Assembly: GCF_014648055.1 (NCBI RefSeq)
Contig: NZ_BMQJ01000001.1
Location: 124,001 to 188,000, forward strand
DNA length: 64,000 nt
From: Streptosporangium pseudovulgare
GTDB taxonomy: Bacteria > Actinomycetota > Actinomycetes > Streptosporangiales > Streptosporangiaceae
Reading direction: 5' to 3'
How positions within the stretch are numbered: the stretch's first letter is position 1; each line of letters begins with the position of its first letter. Positions 8,150-16,825 of the stretch are shown here, in pieces. Both the position numbers and the translations under genes were made by a program. The notes beneath the pieces are model-generated. The model made no database searches. It was not told the DNA's origin and saw only the letters and a list, made by a program, of their open reading frames with translations.

Positions 8150-9544
8150 ATGATCTACCTGACCGCCGTCGAGATGGCCCGGCTGCTGCGCGCCCGCGAG
8201 ATCAGCGCGGTGGAGCTGCTGGAGGTGCACCTGCGCCGGATCGAGGAGGTCGGCCCGCGCGTCAACGCGATCGTCACGCTGGTGGCCGAGCGCGCCCTGC
8301 GGGAGGCCGGGGAGGCCGACCGCGACCTGGCGCGCGGCCACTGGCGCGGGCCGCTGCACGGCCTGCCCGTCGCGCACAAGGACCTCGCCGACACCGCCGG
8401 GATCCGCACCACGTACGGCTCGCCGCTGTTCGCCGGCCACGTCCCCACCGCCGACGCGCCCATCGTGCGCCGGATGCGCGCGGCCGGGGCGATCACGGTC
8501 GGCAAGACCAACACCCCGGAGTTCGGCACCGGCTCGCACACCGTGAACGCGCTGTTCGGCGCCACCCGCAACCCGTACGACCTGTCGAGGTCGGCGGGCG
8601 GCAGCAGCGGCGGCGCGGCGGCGGCCCTGGCGAGCGGGATGGTCGCCCTGGCCGACGGCTCCGACATGGGCGGCTCGCTGCGCAACCCGGCCTCGTTCTG
8701 CAACGTGGTGGGGCTGCGGCCCACGCCGGGGCGGGTGCCGTCCACCTCGGACACCGCGGCGTGGTTCACCCTCGGCGTGCCCGGCCCGATGGCCCGCACC
8801 GTGGACGACCTCGCGCTGATGATGAGCGCGGTGGCCGGGTTCGACCCCGCCTCCCCGCTGTCGATCGCCGAGAGCGGCGCGGTCTTCGCGGGCCCCTGGG
8901 GCGAGGAGGACCTGTCCGGGGTGCGGATCGCCTGGAGCCCCGACCTGGGCGGCCTGCCGGTGGACCCGGAGACGGCGAAGGTCACCGCGGAGGCGCCGCG
9001 GGTGCTGGAGGGCCTGGGCGCCCGGGTGGAACAGGTGGACCTGGACCTCTCCGACGCGGAGGACGCCTTCCGGACCTACCGGGCCTGGTACTACGCGCTG
9101 TCCTACGGCGACCTGCCGCCCGGCGGCCTCGGGGAGAACGTCCGCTGGAACGTCGAACGGGGCCGCGAGGTGACCGGCGCCGACCTGGCCAGGGCCGAGC
9201 GGCTGCGCAGCGGCCTGTACCGGCGGATGAGCGACTTCTTCGAGACCTACGACCTCCTGGTCGCGCCGGTCAGCCAGGTGCCGCCGTTCCCGGTGGAGCA
9301 GCCGTACGTCTCGGAGGTCGCCGGGCAGGCGATGCCCGACTACCTGGCGTGGATGCGCTCGGCCTACTGGATCAGCGTGCTGCACGCCCCGGCCGCGTCG
9401 GTGCCGTGCGGCTTCACCTCCGGCGGGCTGCCGGTGGGCGTGCAGTTCGTCGGGCGGCCCTTCGCCGACCTGCGGGTGCTGCGGCTGGCCCGCGCCTTCG
9501 AACAGGCCACCGGCCACGGCCTGCGCCGCCCGCCCTGCCGCTGA
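8150..9544 (+). CDS. amidase signature family hydrolase
   Basis: A 464-residue amidase signature enzyme; these hydrolyse carboxamides through a Ser-cisSer-Lys triad. The catalytic Lys is in LPVAHKDLADT. The Gly/Ser-rich signature follows in the order SAGGSSGGAAAALASG and then DGSDMGGSLRNPASF, which contains the nucleophile Ser; the product-side VVGLRPTPGRVP comes next. ATG 8150 follows a strong GGGGAGA ribosome binding site, so the open frame upstream is discarded. It is monocistronic, downstream of ybaK, and faces the DUF2567-like gene. Substrate cannot be told. It is not a GatA of the tRNA amidotransferase because no gatB or gatC is adjacent. Confidence 0.9.
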   Translation: MIYLTAVEMARLLRAREISAVELLEVHLRRIEEVGPRVNAIVTLVAERALREAGEADRDLARGHWRGPLHGLPVAHKDLADTAGIRTTYGSPLFAGHVPTADAPIVRRMRAAGAITVGKTNTPEFGTGSHTVNALFGATRNPYDLSRSAGGSSGGAAAALASGMVALADGSDMGGSLRNPASFCNVVGLRPTPGRVPSTSDTAAWFTLGVPGPMARTVDDLALMMSAVAGFDPASPLSIAESGAVFAGPWGEEDLSGVRIAWSPDLGGLPVDPETAKVTAEAPRVLEGLGARVEQVDLDLSDAEDAFRTYRAWYYALSYGDLPPGGLGENVRWNVERGREVTGADLARAERLRSGLYRRMSDFFETYDLLVAPVSQVPPFPVEQPYVSEVAGQAMPDYLAWMRSAYWISVLHAPAASVPCGFTSGGLPVGVQFVGRPFADLRVLRLARAFEQATGHGLRRPPCR

Positions 9545-9586
9545 CGCGGGGGCCGGCGGTCCAGCGGGGCGTAGCAGGGTAGGGGG

Positions 9587-10153
9587 TCAGCGGTCCAGCG
9601 GGCCGTAGCCGGGCAGCGGGCCGTACGGTTCCTCGCCGCCGAAGGGGCGGCGCAGCGGCGAGTCGCGGTAGCCGGCGATGGCCTCCAGCGCGAAGAACAG
9701 GCCGGCGGCGAGCGTCGGCCAGACGTAGAGCACGCCGTGGGCGGTGAGGTTCAGCGGCCCCGGCACCAGCTGCACCCCCGCCGGCGCGGAGCCGACGACG
9801 TCCGCCGCGCCGAGGTTCAGCGCCCGGCCGGCCGCCAGAGCCAGGTGGGAGCCGAGCAGGCCGCCCGCGGCCAGGCCGAGCACCACCGCGACCGGGCGTC
9901 GCCGGCGCGACAGCGCGTATCCGGCGACGCCGCAGGCCACGCCCAGGACGCCGGTGACGACGGCGAACCAGCCGTCGGCCGCGATGAGGGCCTGGGTGGT
10001 GGGGTCGGCCAGGACCCTGCCCTGTCCGGTCACCGCGTACGGCGGGCGGGGGGCCAGCAGCGACCACACCGCACCGGCCGCCACGCCCAGCGCCGCGAGC
10101 GCCAGCACGGTGACGGCGAAGTCACGCACGTGTCGCAATGTGGTTCCCCTCAC
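9587..10153 (-). CDS. DUF2567-like integral membrane protein
   Basis: A 188-residue membrane protein with four hydrophobic helices (about residues 12-32, 61-82, 87-108 and 140-160) and a loop between helices 1 and 2 containing PPYAVTGQGRVLADPTTQALIA. A Pro/Gly/Tyr-rich tail ends GPLPGYGPLDR. The layout resembles the actinobacterial DUF2567 family, by eye only. The start is uncertain: GTG 10153 is the longest, and a TTG at 10138 lies better spaced from the GGTGAGGGG stretch. It is divergent from murA. Function unknown. Confidence 0.7.
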   Translation of the reverse strand: MRGTTLRHVRDFAVTVLALAALGVAAGAVWSLLAPRPPYAVTGQGRVLADPTTQALIAADGWFAVVTGVLGVACGVAGYALSRRRRPVAVVLGLAAGGLLGSHLALAAGRALNLGAADVVGSAPAGVQLVPGPLNLTAHGVLYVWPTLAAGLFFALEAIAGYRDSPLRRPFGGEEPYGPLPGYGPLDR

Positions 10154-10224
10154 CCTCTGTACTGATGCGCCCGATGTTACCCATGACCCGCCCGGTGCTC
10201 CCGGTGAGCGGGGGTGAATCCCGT

Positions 10225-10230
10225 TACGCT
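10225..10230 (+). promoter_or_regulatory. predicted -10 box of murA (leaderless start)
   Basis: TACGCT ends 6 nt before GTG 10237, with no ribosome binding site between. It has the same hexamer and spacing as found before murE, so transcription probably begins at the start codon. Confidence 0.5.
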
Positions 10231-10236
10231 GTCCGG

Positions 10237-11553
10237 GTGAGCGAAGAGGTATGGCTGATCGAACCCTCCGGACCGCTACGGGGCGACGTCGAGGTCCGCG
10301 GGTCGAAGAACGGCGTTTCCAAGCACATGGTCGCCGCGATGCTCGGCATCGGGGAGAGCACGATCCACAACGCCCCCGAGGTGGGCGAGGTGGAGATCAC
10401 CGCGAGGATGCTGCGGGCGCTGGGCATCGACGTGGAGATCACCTCCCGGGCGATCACCATCGCCCAGGGGGAGCAGATCAACCCGCACGTCCCGGCGGCG
10501 TTCACCGGTCTGAACCGGATCCCCATCCTGATGCTGGGCCCCCTGCTGCACCTGGCGGGTGAGGCGTTCGTGCCGCTGGTCGGCGGCGACCCGATCGGGC
10601 GGCGGCCCGTCGACTACCACGTCGAGGCGCTGCGCGCGATGGGCGCCGAGGTCGAGGTGAGCGACACCGGGGTGTACGCCAAGGCCAAGCGGCTGCGCGG
10701 CACCCGGCTGGAGCTCCCGTACCCGAGCGTGGGCGCGACGGAGACGATCCTGATGTCGGCGGTGCTGGCCGAGGGCAAGACCGTCCTCAAGGGCGCGGCC
10801 ATGGAGCCCGAGGTCGTCGAGCTCGCCCTGTTCCTGCAGCGCATGGGCGCGCGCATCGAGCTCAGCCCGGACCGGCGCATCGTGATCGAGGGCGTGGAGC
10901 GGCTGCGCGGCGCGTCCACCTGGCTGAACGGCGACCGGATCGAGGCGTTCTCCTACCTCGCGGCCGGGCTCATCACCGGCGGCGAGGTGCGGGTGCACGG
11001 CTGCCCCCAGGACCGCCTGGTCACCGCGATCACCACCCTGGCGCGGATGGGCGCCGAACTGGACATCACCGACGACTACGTGTCGGCCTCGGCCCCGGAC
11101 GGCCTGCGGGCGGCGGCGGTGCAGACCGACACCCACCCGGGGTTCATGACCGACTGGCAGACGCCGCTGATGGTGCTGTTCACCCAGGCCCAGGGCATGT
11201 CCGTGCTGCACGAGACGGTGTTCGAGAACCGCCTGGTCTACGTGCCGGCGCTGCAGAAGATGGGCTGCGAGATCGAGGTCTTCGACGTGTGCCTGGGCGG
11301 CCCCGCGTGCCGCTACCACGACACCAACGCCAAGCACTCGGCGGTCGTGCGCGGCGTGTCGAAGCTGCGCGGCGCCGACGTGACGCTGCCCGACATCCGG
11401 GCGGGCTTCTCGGCGGTGCTGGCGGGCGCGGCGGCGGAGGGCACCTCCACGCTGCGCGGGGTGCACCACATCGAGCGGGGATACCACCGCCCGTTCGAGC
11501 AGTTCGCCTCCCTCGGGCTGAAGATCAGCAGGGAGAACGCCCCCGAACGTTGA
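10237..11553 (+). CDS. murA: MurA-like UDP-GlcNAc 1-carboxyvinyltransferase (catalytic Cys replaced by Asp)
   Basis: The first committed step of peptidoglycan synthesis transfers enolpyruvate from PEP to UDP-GlcNAc. The 438 residues follow the MurA plan: VRGSKNGVSKHM with the conserved Lys-Asn pair, PSVGATETILMSAVLAEG, NGDRIEAFSYLAAGLITGG, HPGFMTDWQTPLMVLFTQAQG, DIRAGFSAVLAGAAAEG with the essential Arg, and the terminal GYHRPFEQFASLGLKI. In GGDPIGRRPVDYH, Asp118 stands where the fosfomycin-reactive Cys normally sits. GTG 10237 is placed by the leaderless promoter. An IS element begins at the stop codon. Whether this is the only MurA in the genome is not visible. Confidence 0.85.
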   Translation: MSEEVWLIEPSGPLRGDVEVRGSKNGVSKHMVAAMLGIGESTIHNAPEVGEVEITARMLRALGIDVEITSRAITIAQGEQINPHVPAAFTGLNRIPILMLGPLLHLAGEAFVPLVGGDPIGRRPVDYHVEALRAMGAEVEVSDTGVYAKAKRLRGTRLELPYPSVGATETILMSAVLAEGKTVLKGAAMEPEVVELALFLQRMGARIELSPDRRIVIEGVERLRGASTWLNGDRIEAFSYLAAGLITGGEVRVHGCPQDRLVTAITTLARMGAELDITDDYVSASAPDGLRAAAVQTDTHPGFMTDWQTPLMVLFTQAQGMSVLHETVFENRLVYVPALQKMGCEIEVFDVCLGGPACRYHDTNAKHSAVVRGVSKLRGADVTLPDIRAGFSAVLAGAAAEGTSTLRGVHHIERGYHRPFEQFASLGLKISRENAPER

Positions 11554-12328
11554 CTTCCTCCCGGCCCTGAAGGACCGGGATTCCCCGTGCCGCCGGCGCG
11601 GCATACTGCCGCGCTCGTGGCCGAGGTGGTTGACGCTTCACAGACCGGGTGGCCCCGAGGTCTCCACGCCCTGACACGGCATGCCCTGCCGCCTTGATGT
11701 TCTTGGCCGCGTTCACATCGGCGTGCTCGCGATGGCCGCAGGAGGTGCAGGCGAACCGCGCTTGGCTCTCACGCGATGCCGTATCCACCACCTTGCACGC
11801 CGAGCACGTCTGGGACGTGTACGCCGCCGGGACCTTGATTATCTTCGTGCCCGTGTAGCGGGAGGCCGAGGTGACGGCGAGTTCGAGCCCGTACCAGCCC
11901 TTATCCAAGATCGCCCGATTGAGGCCGGACTTTTGGGCGACCCCCGATGCGGGCTGCTCGACGGTGCCCTTCGCGGACATCGTCATGTTCCGCGTCCGCA
12001 GGTCTTCCAGCACGACCGTGCCGTACCGGCTGGTGAGCGTCGCGGCGAGCTGTGCGTTGAAGTCCGCGCGGCGGGATCGGACCCGCCGCATGACCGTGCC
12101 GATCTTCGCGACCACCGTCCTGCGCCGGTTGGAGCCCCTGCGCGTGCGGGCGAGTTGCTGCTGCAAGCGGCGATACCGCTGCGCTTCACCGGAGGTGATG
12201 AACGGCCGGTCGTGGAAGTCGCCGTCGCTCGTGGTGGCGGCGACCACAACTCCCCGGTCGACACCCACCGCCGGGCCAGGGTGCGCCTCGGGGGTGGCCA
12301 GCCCGTCTTCGACGAGGAAGACGACCGG
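11525..12328 (-). pseudogene. tnpB: 5'-truncated TnpB (RuvC/zinc-finger nuclease half)
   Basis: Only the C-terminal part of TnpB survives, starting abruptly at PVVFLVEDG after an in-frame stop at 12329. The RuvC residues remain: Asp in AVGVDRGVVVAA, Glu in VVLEDLRTRNM, and Asp in HADVNAAKNIKAAG. The four-Cys zinc finger is also intact (CSAC and CTSC). The N-terminal RNA-binding and recognition part, about 150-180 residues in the family, is missing. Only about 60 nt separate the broken end from the divergent tnpA start, so a deletion probably removed it. The frame reads past the element end into murA. It would not encode a functional RNA-guided nuclease. Confidence 0.85.
11551..11660 (-). ncRNA. 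candidate TnpB-associated right-end RNA (omega/reRNA)
   Basis: In this family the 3' part of tnpB and the right end encode a guide RNA whose scaffold ends at the element boundary. Here the minus strand carries two stable stems, 11596-11603 with 11607-11614 (GCGCGGCA with TGCCGCGC) and 11559-11580, and ends in murA sequence that would serve as guide. This is inferred from position and structure only; the partner TnpB is truncated. Confidence 0.3.
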
Positions 12329-12389
12329 TCAGCACGTGCCGCCCCCTTCCTGATCAACTCCCCGAATCGAACACATTATCGTCTGGTCC

Positions 12390-12806
12390 ATGGCCAACGC
12401 CGCCGAATACCGTCGCGGGCGACACATTGTTTCCGCGCTCCACGCCCATCTGGTCTTTGTCACCAAATACCGGTGGAACGTGTTCGACGACGCGATGCTC
12501 CGCCGCTGCGAAGACATCATGGTCGAGGTGTGCGACAGCTTCGCGGCCGAACTGCGCGAGTTCAATGGCGAAGACGACCATGTGCACCTCCTCTTGCGCT
12601 GCCCGCCCAAGGTCTCCATCAGCAGACCGGTCCACTCCCTCAAAGGCGTCTCCTCGCACTACCTGCGAAAAGAGTTCACTGGGCGGGTCAACCGGGCCAT
12701 CATGCACGGCCACTTCTGGTCGCCGTCCTACTTCGCCGCGTCCTGCGGCGGCGCACCATTGACCATCATCAAGGCCTGCATCGAACAACAGCGCCGACCG
12801 GCCTGA
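12390..12806 (+). CDS. tnpA: IS200/IS605 TnpA (HUH/Y1 transposase) with catalytic Tyr changed to Cys
   Basis: A 138-residue single-domain Y1 transposase of normal length. Family features visible are HAHLVFVTKYRW, the HUH motif in DDHVHLLL, NSLKGVSS-like SLKGVSSHYLRKEF, and FWSPSYFAASCGGAP near the end. The C-terminal helix normally reads Y-I-E-Q/N-Q, and its Tyr attacks DNA. Here codon 130 (12777-12779) is TGC, giving KACIEQQ, one base from TAC. Strand cleavage should therefore be lost. It starts at ATG 12390, divergent from the tnpB remnant. Confidence 0.9.
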   Translation: MANAAEYRRGRHIVSALHAHLVFVTKYRWNVFDDAMLRRCEDIMVEVCDSFAAELREFNGEDDHVHLLLRCPPKVSISRPVHSLKGVSSHYLRKEFTGRVNRAIMHGHFWSPSYFAASCGGAPLTIIKACIEQQRRPA

Positions 12807-12974
12807 GGTCACCAATCCGCGCTTCGCGCTCCGATCCGTCCCGGCTCCGCCGGGCCATCCCCCACCGGGGACCGGATTCATCCCCGGCCTGAAGGTCGAG
12901 GCTTTCTCCGGATTCCCGGTAAATTCTTCCGGCCGGACGTTTGGCTTTGATCAACCGGACGCACGTTACTATGC

Positions 12975-15269
12975 GTGACATCGCCACCACCGGAGGTGAG
13001 ACGAAGCCTCATCGCCTGCCTGCGGGGCCTGCTCATCTGCGGTGTGCTCGGCGGGTTGCTGTCCGCCGTCGCGGTGCTGCCGCTGGCGGGCGGCGCCGGT
13101 CTGGCCAGCAACGAGGTGGCCGCCACGCTGCTCGACCTGCCGCCCAGCCCGCACGAGGAGCCGCTCCCCCAGCGGACGGTCCTCCTGGACCGCAACGGCC
13201 GCAAGTTCGCGCAGTTCTACACGGAGAACCGCACGATCGTGCCGCTGGAGCGGGTCGCGCCGGTCATGCGGCAGGCGATCGTGGCGATCGAGGACGCGCG
13301 CTTCTACGAGCACGCGGGCCTGGACGTCAAGGGGACGCTGCGCGCGCTGATCGCCAACACCCAGGCCGGCGGGGTACGGCAGGGCGGCTCCTCGCTCACC
13401 CAGCAGCTCGTCAAGAACATCCTGGTGGAGAACGCCGAGACCGACGCCGAGCGCGACCAGGCCAGGGCGCCGAACCTCAAACGGAAGATCATCGAGCTGC
13501 GGTACGCGCTGGCGATGGAGAAGAAGTACAGCAAGGCCGAGATCCTGGAGCGCTATCTCAACATCGCCTACTTCGGCGCGGGGGCGTTCGGGGTGGAGGC
13601 GGCGGCCCAGCGGTTCTTCTCGGTCCCGGCCTCGAAGCTGAACCTGCGGCAGGCCGCGACGCTGGCCGGGGCGGTGCGCACGCCGTACGCCACCGACCCG
13701 TCGCTGGGCAGGCAGCGGCGGATGCGGCTGCGTGAGCGCCGGAACATCGTGCTGGACCGGATGGCCCAGCTCGGCATGGTCTCCCGGGCGGAGGCCGAGG
13801 AGGCCAAGCGGTCCTCGCTGCGGATCCGGCTGAAGTCCGAGCCGGGCGGGTGCGCGGGCAGCGACTACCCGTACTTCTGCCTGTACGTGCACCGGGAGCT
13901 TCTGAACAACCCCGTCTTCGGCGCCGGCCGCGCCGAGCGGGAACGCCGCCTGGCCAGGGGCGGCATCGTGCTGCGCACCACGCTGGACCCGGTCGCCCAG
14001 CGGGCCGCGCAGCGGGCGATCTCCGCGCGGGTCGGGGCCAGGGACACCGAGGTCGCGGCCGAGGCCATGGTGGAGCCGGGGACGGGGCGGATCCGGGCGA
14101 TGGCGGCCAGCAAGAAGTACGGCCGCAACTCCGGCAACGCCAACGACGGCCCCCGCACCACCTACAACCTGCCGGCCGACGTGGCGCACGGCGGCGGCCT
14201 GGGCTTCCAGGCCGGGTCGACCTTCAAGGCGTTCACCCTGGCCACCGCGCTGAAGCAGGGCTGGCGGTTCGACGACGGCTTCGACACCCCGGGCAGCTTC
14301 ACCCCCGACCACGGTTTCGTCGACTGCCGGGGCCGCAAGGTCAACGACCCCGGCGCCGAGATCCTCAACGCCAGCGGGGAGGGCACCGGCGGGCCGTACA
14401 GCATCTCCACAGGCACGTGGAAGTCGGTGAACATCTTCTACATGATGCTGGAGCAGCGGGTCGGGCTGTGCAACGTGGTCACGACGGCCAAGTCGCTCGG
14501 CGTCGCCCGCGCGGACGGCAAACCCCTGCGCGAGGTGCCGACCTTCACCCTCGGGGTGAACGAGATGGACCCGGTGACGGTCGCGGCGTCGTTCGCCGCG
14601 TTCGCCGCCCGGGGCCGCTACTGCCACCCGATGGCGATCACCGAGATCGCCGAGCAGGGGGGCCGGCGCATCGAGGTGCCGCCGAGCTGCGGCCGGGCCA
14701 TCGAGCCCTACCTGGCCGACGCGGTCAACCACGTGCTGTCGGGGGTGTTCACCAAGGGCACCATGACGGGGCAGGGCATCGGCCGGGACGCGGCGGGCAA
14801 GACCGGCACCAACAACGGCTACACCTCGGCGTGGTTCGCCGGCTACACCCCCGACCTGGCCGCGGCGGTCAGCCTGGGCGACATCCGCGGCTCCTACCGC
14901 TACCCGCTGCGCGACGTGACGATCGGCGGCGAGTACTACGGCCAGGTCCAGGGCGCCTCCCTGCCGGGCCCCATCTGGGTGGCCTCCATGGAGGCCGCGC
15001 TGCGCGGCGTCCCCGAGCGGCACTTCCACGCCCCCGACATGCGGCGCTTCGGCGGCGGGCACACCCCGGGCCTGGAGAAGGCCGAGGAGGCCGAGAAGAA
15101 GCGGCGTGAGGAGGCCGGCCGGGGCGGCGGGTGGCGCGACGGCGAGCGGGAGCCCATCGGCCGCCGGGAGGGCCGGTGGCGGCGCGGCCACCGGGACCGG
15201 TTCTCGGCCGAGCGCGCCTACCGGGTGTGGCGGGAGGAGTGGCGCCGCTGGCGGCGCGACCACGGCTGA
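12975..15269 (+). CDS. class A penicillin-binding protein (transglycosylase/transpeptidase)
   Basis: A bifunctional peptidoglycan synthase of 764 residues, anchored by one N-terminal helix (about 10-36). The GT51 glycosyltransferase domain (about 70-250) has EDARFYEHAGLDVKG with the catalytic Glu and GGSSLTQQLVKN. The transpeptidase domain has S415-T-F-K418, S484-V-N and K609-T-G. The C-terminal tail of about 70 residues is Arg/Glu-rich and probably disordered; there is no PASTA or FN3 domain. GTG 12975 is the longest start and lies only 2 nt after a TACTAT hexamer; GTG 12996 is an alternative. The gene starts about 65 bp after the IS end, so its promoter lies next to the insertion. Confidence 0.93.
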   Translation: MTSPPPEVRRSLIACLRGLLICGVLGGLLSAVAVLPLAGGAGLASNEVAATLLDLPPSPHEEPLPQRTVLLDRNGRKFAQFYTENRTIVPLERVAPVMRQAIVAIEDARFYEHAGLDVKGTLRALIANTQAGGVRQGGSSLTQQLVKNILVENAETDAERDQARAPNLKRKIIELRYALAMEKKYSKAEILERYLNIAYFGAGAFGVEAAAQRFFSVPASKLNLRQAATLAGAVRTPYATDPSLGRQRRMRLRERRNIVLDRMAQLGMVSRAEAEEAKRSSLRIRLKSEPGGCAGSDYPYFCLYVHRELLNNPVFGAGRAERERRLARGGIVLRTTLDPVAQRAAQRAISARVGARDTEVAAEAMVEPGTGRIRAMAASKKYGRNSGNANDGPRTTYNLPADVAHGGGLGFQAGSTFKAFTLATALKQGWRFDDGFDTPGSFTPDHGFVDCRGRKVNDPGAEILNASGEGTGGPYSISTGTWKSVNIFYMMLEQRVGLCNVVTTAKSLGVARADGKPLREVPTFTLGVNEMDPVTVAASFAAFAARGRYCHPMAITEIAEQGGRRIEVPPSCGRAIEPYLADAVNHVLSGVFTKGTMTGQGIGRDAAGKTGTNNGYTSAWFAGYTPDLAAAVSLGDIRGSYRYPLRDVTIGGEYYGQVQGASLPGPIWVASMEAALRGVPERHFHAPDMRRFGGGHTPGLEKAEEAEKKRREEAGRGGGWRDGEREPIGRREGRWRRGHRDRFSAERAYRVWREEWRRWRRDHG

Positions 15270-15322
15270 GCCCGTACGGCGCCGCGCCCGGCAGCCGCCC
15301 CGGCCTGGACGGCGGGAGGCCC

Positions 15323-16693
15323 TTACCGCTTGACGAGGACCCGGTCGACCGGGAACGGGGTGAAGGGCCGTTCGCCCGCCGCGAGCGTCGTGCCGGAGCC
15401 GCACAGCGCCTGGAGCAGGTGGGCTCCGAGCGCGGCGTTGATCGGGTGCGGCTGCGGGACGCCGTTCTCGTCGAAGCGCTCGTACTTCATCAGGTTGAGC
15501 CCGGCGGAGACCTGGCGGCGGCCGTCGGGGCTGGACAGGCTGAACGTCCCCATGCCCCAGACGGCCCCGTCGTGGCCCCAGAACCGGCCGCACGGCAGGT
15601 CCTGGGCGTAGATGCCGAGGCCGTAGTGCATCACGGTCCGGCCCTGGCCGTCGAGGACCGGCACCGTGGTGCGCATCTGGGCGAGCTGGGCGGGGGCGAG
15701 GAGACCGCCGCCCAGCAGGACCCGGTAGAACCGGTCGAGGTCGTCCATCGTCGAGACGATCGCGCCCGCCGTGCCCGCCCAGGACATGTCGTAGACGCTG
15801 TAGTCGCGCGGCGGGTCGATGAGGCCGTAGAACGACTCGTAGGCCCCCGAGTGCGGCCCGGGGATCCGCGGGGTGCCCGGGAAGGACGTGTCGCGCAGGC
15901 CGGCGGCGCGGATCACGTGCCGGGTGATGTACTCCTCGGCGCCGGTGCCGGTCACCTTCTCCAGGAGCAGGCCGGCGATGACGTAGTTGGTGTTGGAGTA
16001 GGACCACCTCTGTCCCGGCTCCCCGGTGGGCGGCGCCTGCAGGCCGTAGGACACCAGTTCCTCCGGGCGGAACCGGCGGAACCGGTTGTCGTCCAGGCTG
16101 GCGGTGGACCCCTGGAGGAGGGAGGGGAAGGCGCCGGCGACGTGGTCGCCGATGCCGCTGGTGTGGTTGAGGAGCATGCGCACGGTGATCTTCCGGCCGC
16201 GCTCCCCGGGGATCAGGCCGGGCAGGTAGCGGGCGACCGGCGTGTCCAGGTCGATCCGTCCCCGCCCGGCCTGCTGGAGGATCGCCACCGCGGTGAAGGT
16301 CTTGGTGATGCTGCCGACCCGGTGGAGCATCCGCGGGTCGGCCGGGCGGCCGGTACGGACGTCGGCGAGCCCGGCCGCGCCGCTCCAGCGCGCGCCGCCG
16401 TCCCGCACGGCGGAGTAGAGGCCGTACATCCCGGCTTCGCGGACCGCGTCGAGACTGCGCCGGAGCGCCTCGCGGTCGAGCGCGTCCCGCGTCCCGGCGG
16501 GGGTCGTGGCCGGCGGCGCGTCCGGCGCCGCGGCGGGGGTCGTGACGGGCCCGGCCGCCGCGGCGGCCGGGGTCTCCCGGACCGCCTGGACCGCCGCGGC
16601 GGGTACGGCGGGCACGGCGGCCCAGGTCAGGAACGCCGCGCTCAGCCCGGCGGTCATCGCTCGTCCACGGCGGGGGGATCGTCCGGAGGTCAT
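15323..16693 (-). CDS. secreted serine hydrolase, class C beta-lactamase/D-Ala-D-Ala carboxypeptidase fold
   Basis: A 456-residue exported enzyme. The N terminus has RSPRRGR followed by a hydrophobic stretch (about 13-36), consistent with a signal peptide, then an Ala/Pro-rich linker to about residue 70. The catalytic domain carries S128-I-T-K131, the YSNTNY tyrosine motif and GHDGA, the third motif of this family. Members include Streptomyces R61-type DD-peptidase and esterases; which activity this one has cannot be read from sequence. A GAGGAG ribosome binding site precedes ATG 16693. It is convergent with the class A PBP, which suggests but does not prove a cell-wall role. Confidence 0.88.
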   Translation of the reverse strand: MTSGRSPRRGRAMTAGLSAAFLTWAAVPAVPAAAVQAVRETPAAAAAGPVTTPAAAPDAPPATTPAGTRDALDREALRRSLDAVREAGMYGLYSAVRDGGARWSGAAGLADVRTGRPADPRMLHRVGSITKTFTAVAILQQAGRGRIDLDTPVARYLPGLIPGERGRKITVRMLLNHTSGIGDHVAGAFPSLLQGSTASLDDNRFRRFRPEELVSYGLQAPPTGEPGQRWSYSNTNYVIAGLLLEKVTGTGAEEYITRHVIRAAGLRDTSFPGTPRIPGPHSGAYESFYGLIDPPRDYSVYDMSWAGTAGAIVSTMDDLDRFYRVLLGGGLLAPAQLAQMRTTVPVLDGQGRTVMHYGLGIYAQDLPCGRFWGHDGAVWGMGTFSLSSPDGRRQVSAGLNLMKYERFDENGVPQPHPINAALGAHLLQALCGSGTTLAAGERPFTPFPVDRVLVKR

Positions 16694-16825
16694 CCGTGTG
16701 GCTCCTCGTTACGGGGGATGCGACGTTCCGATCATCACACCCCCGATCCCGCCTTTCCTCCCGTTTCCGGATGATCCTGCGGTCATCCGCCGGGACGACG
16801 CCTCGCCCCCGCCGGGACGGCGGTC

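Larger units (their letters stand above)
11551..12910. mobile_element. decayed IS200/IS605-family element
   Basis: Divergent tnpA (plus) and tnpB (minus) genes are flanked by subterminal hairpins of this family. At the right end, bases 11559-11580 form TCCCGG...CCGGGA around a TGAA loop. At the left end, bases 12882-12901 form an imperfect CCCCGGCC-TGAA-GGTCGAGG stem with one mismatch and one wobble. There are no terminal inverted repeats, as expected. TnpB has lost its N-terminal part and TnpA has lost its catalytic Tyr, so the copy is probably dead in cis. The exact ends are approximate; the right end coincides with the murA stop. Confidence 0.85.

Noticed and set aside
10237..11553. An aroA (EPSP synthase) identity for the enolpyruvyl transferase
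   Set aside because: The Lys-Asn pair, the GGDPIGRRPVD loop and the C-terminal DIRAGFSAVLAGAAAEG are of MurA type.
11681..12892. A ~400-codon plus-strand frame through the IS element
   Set aside because: It is antisense to TnpB and out of frame with TnpA.
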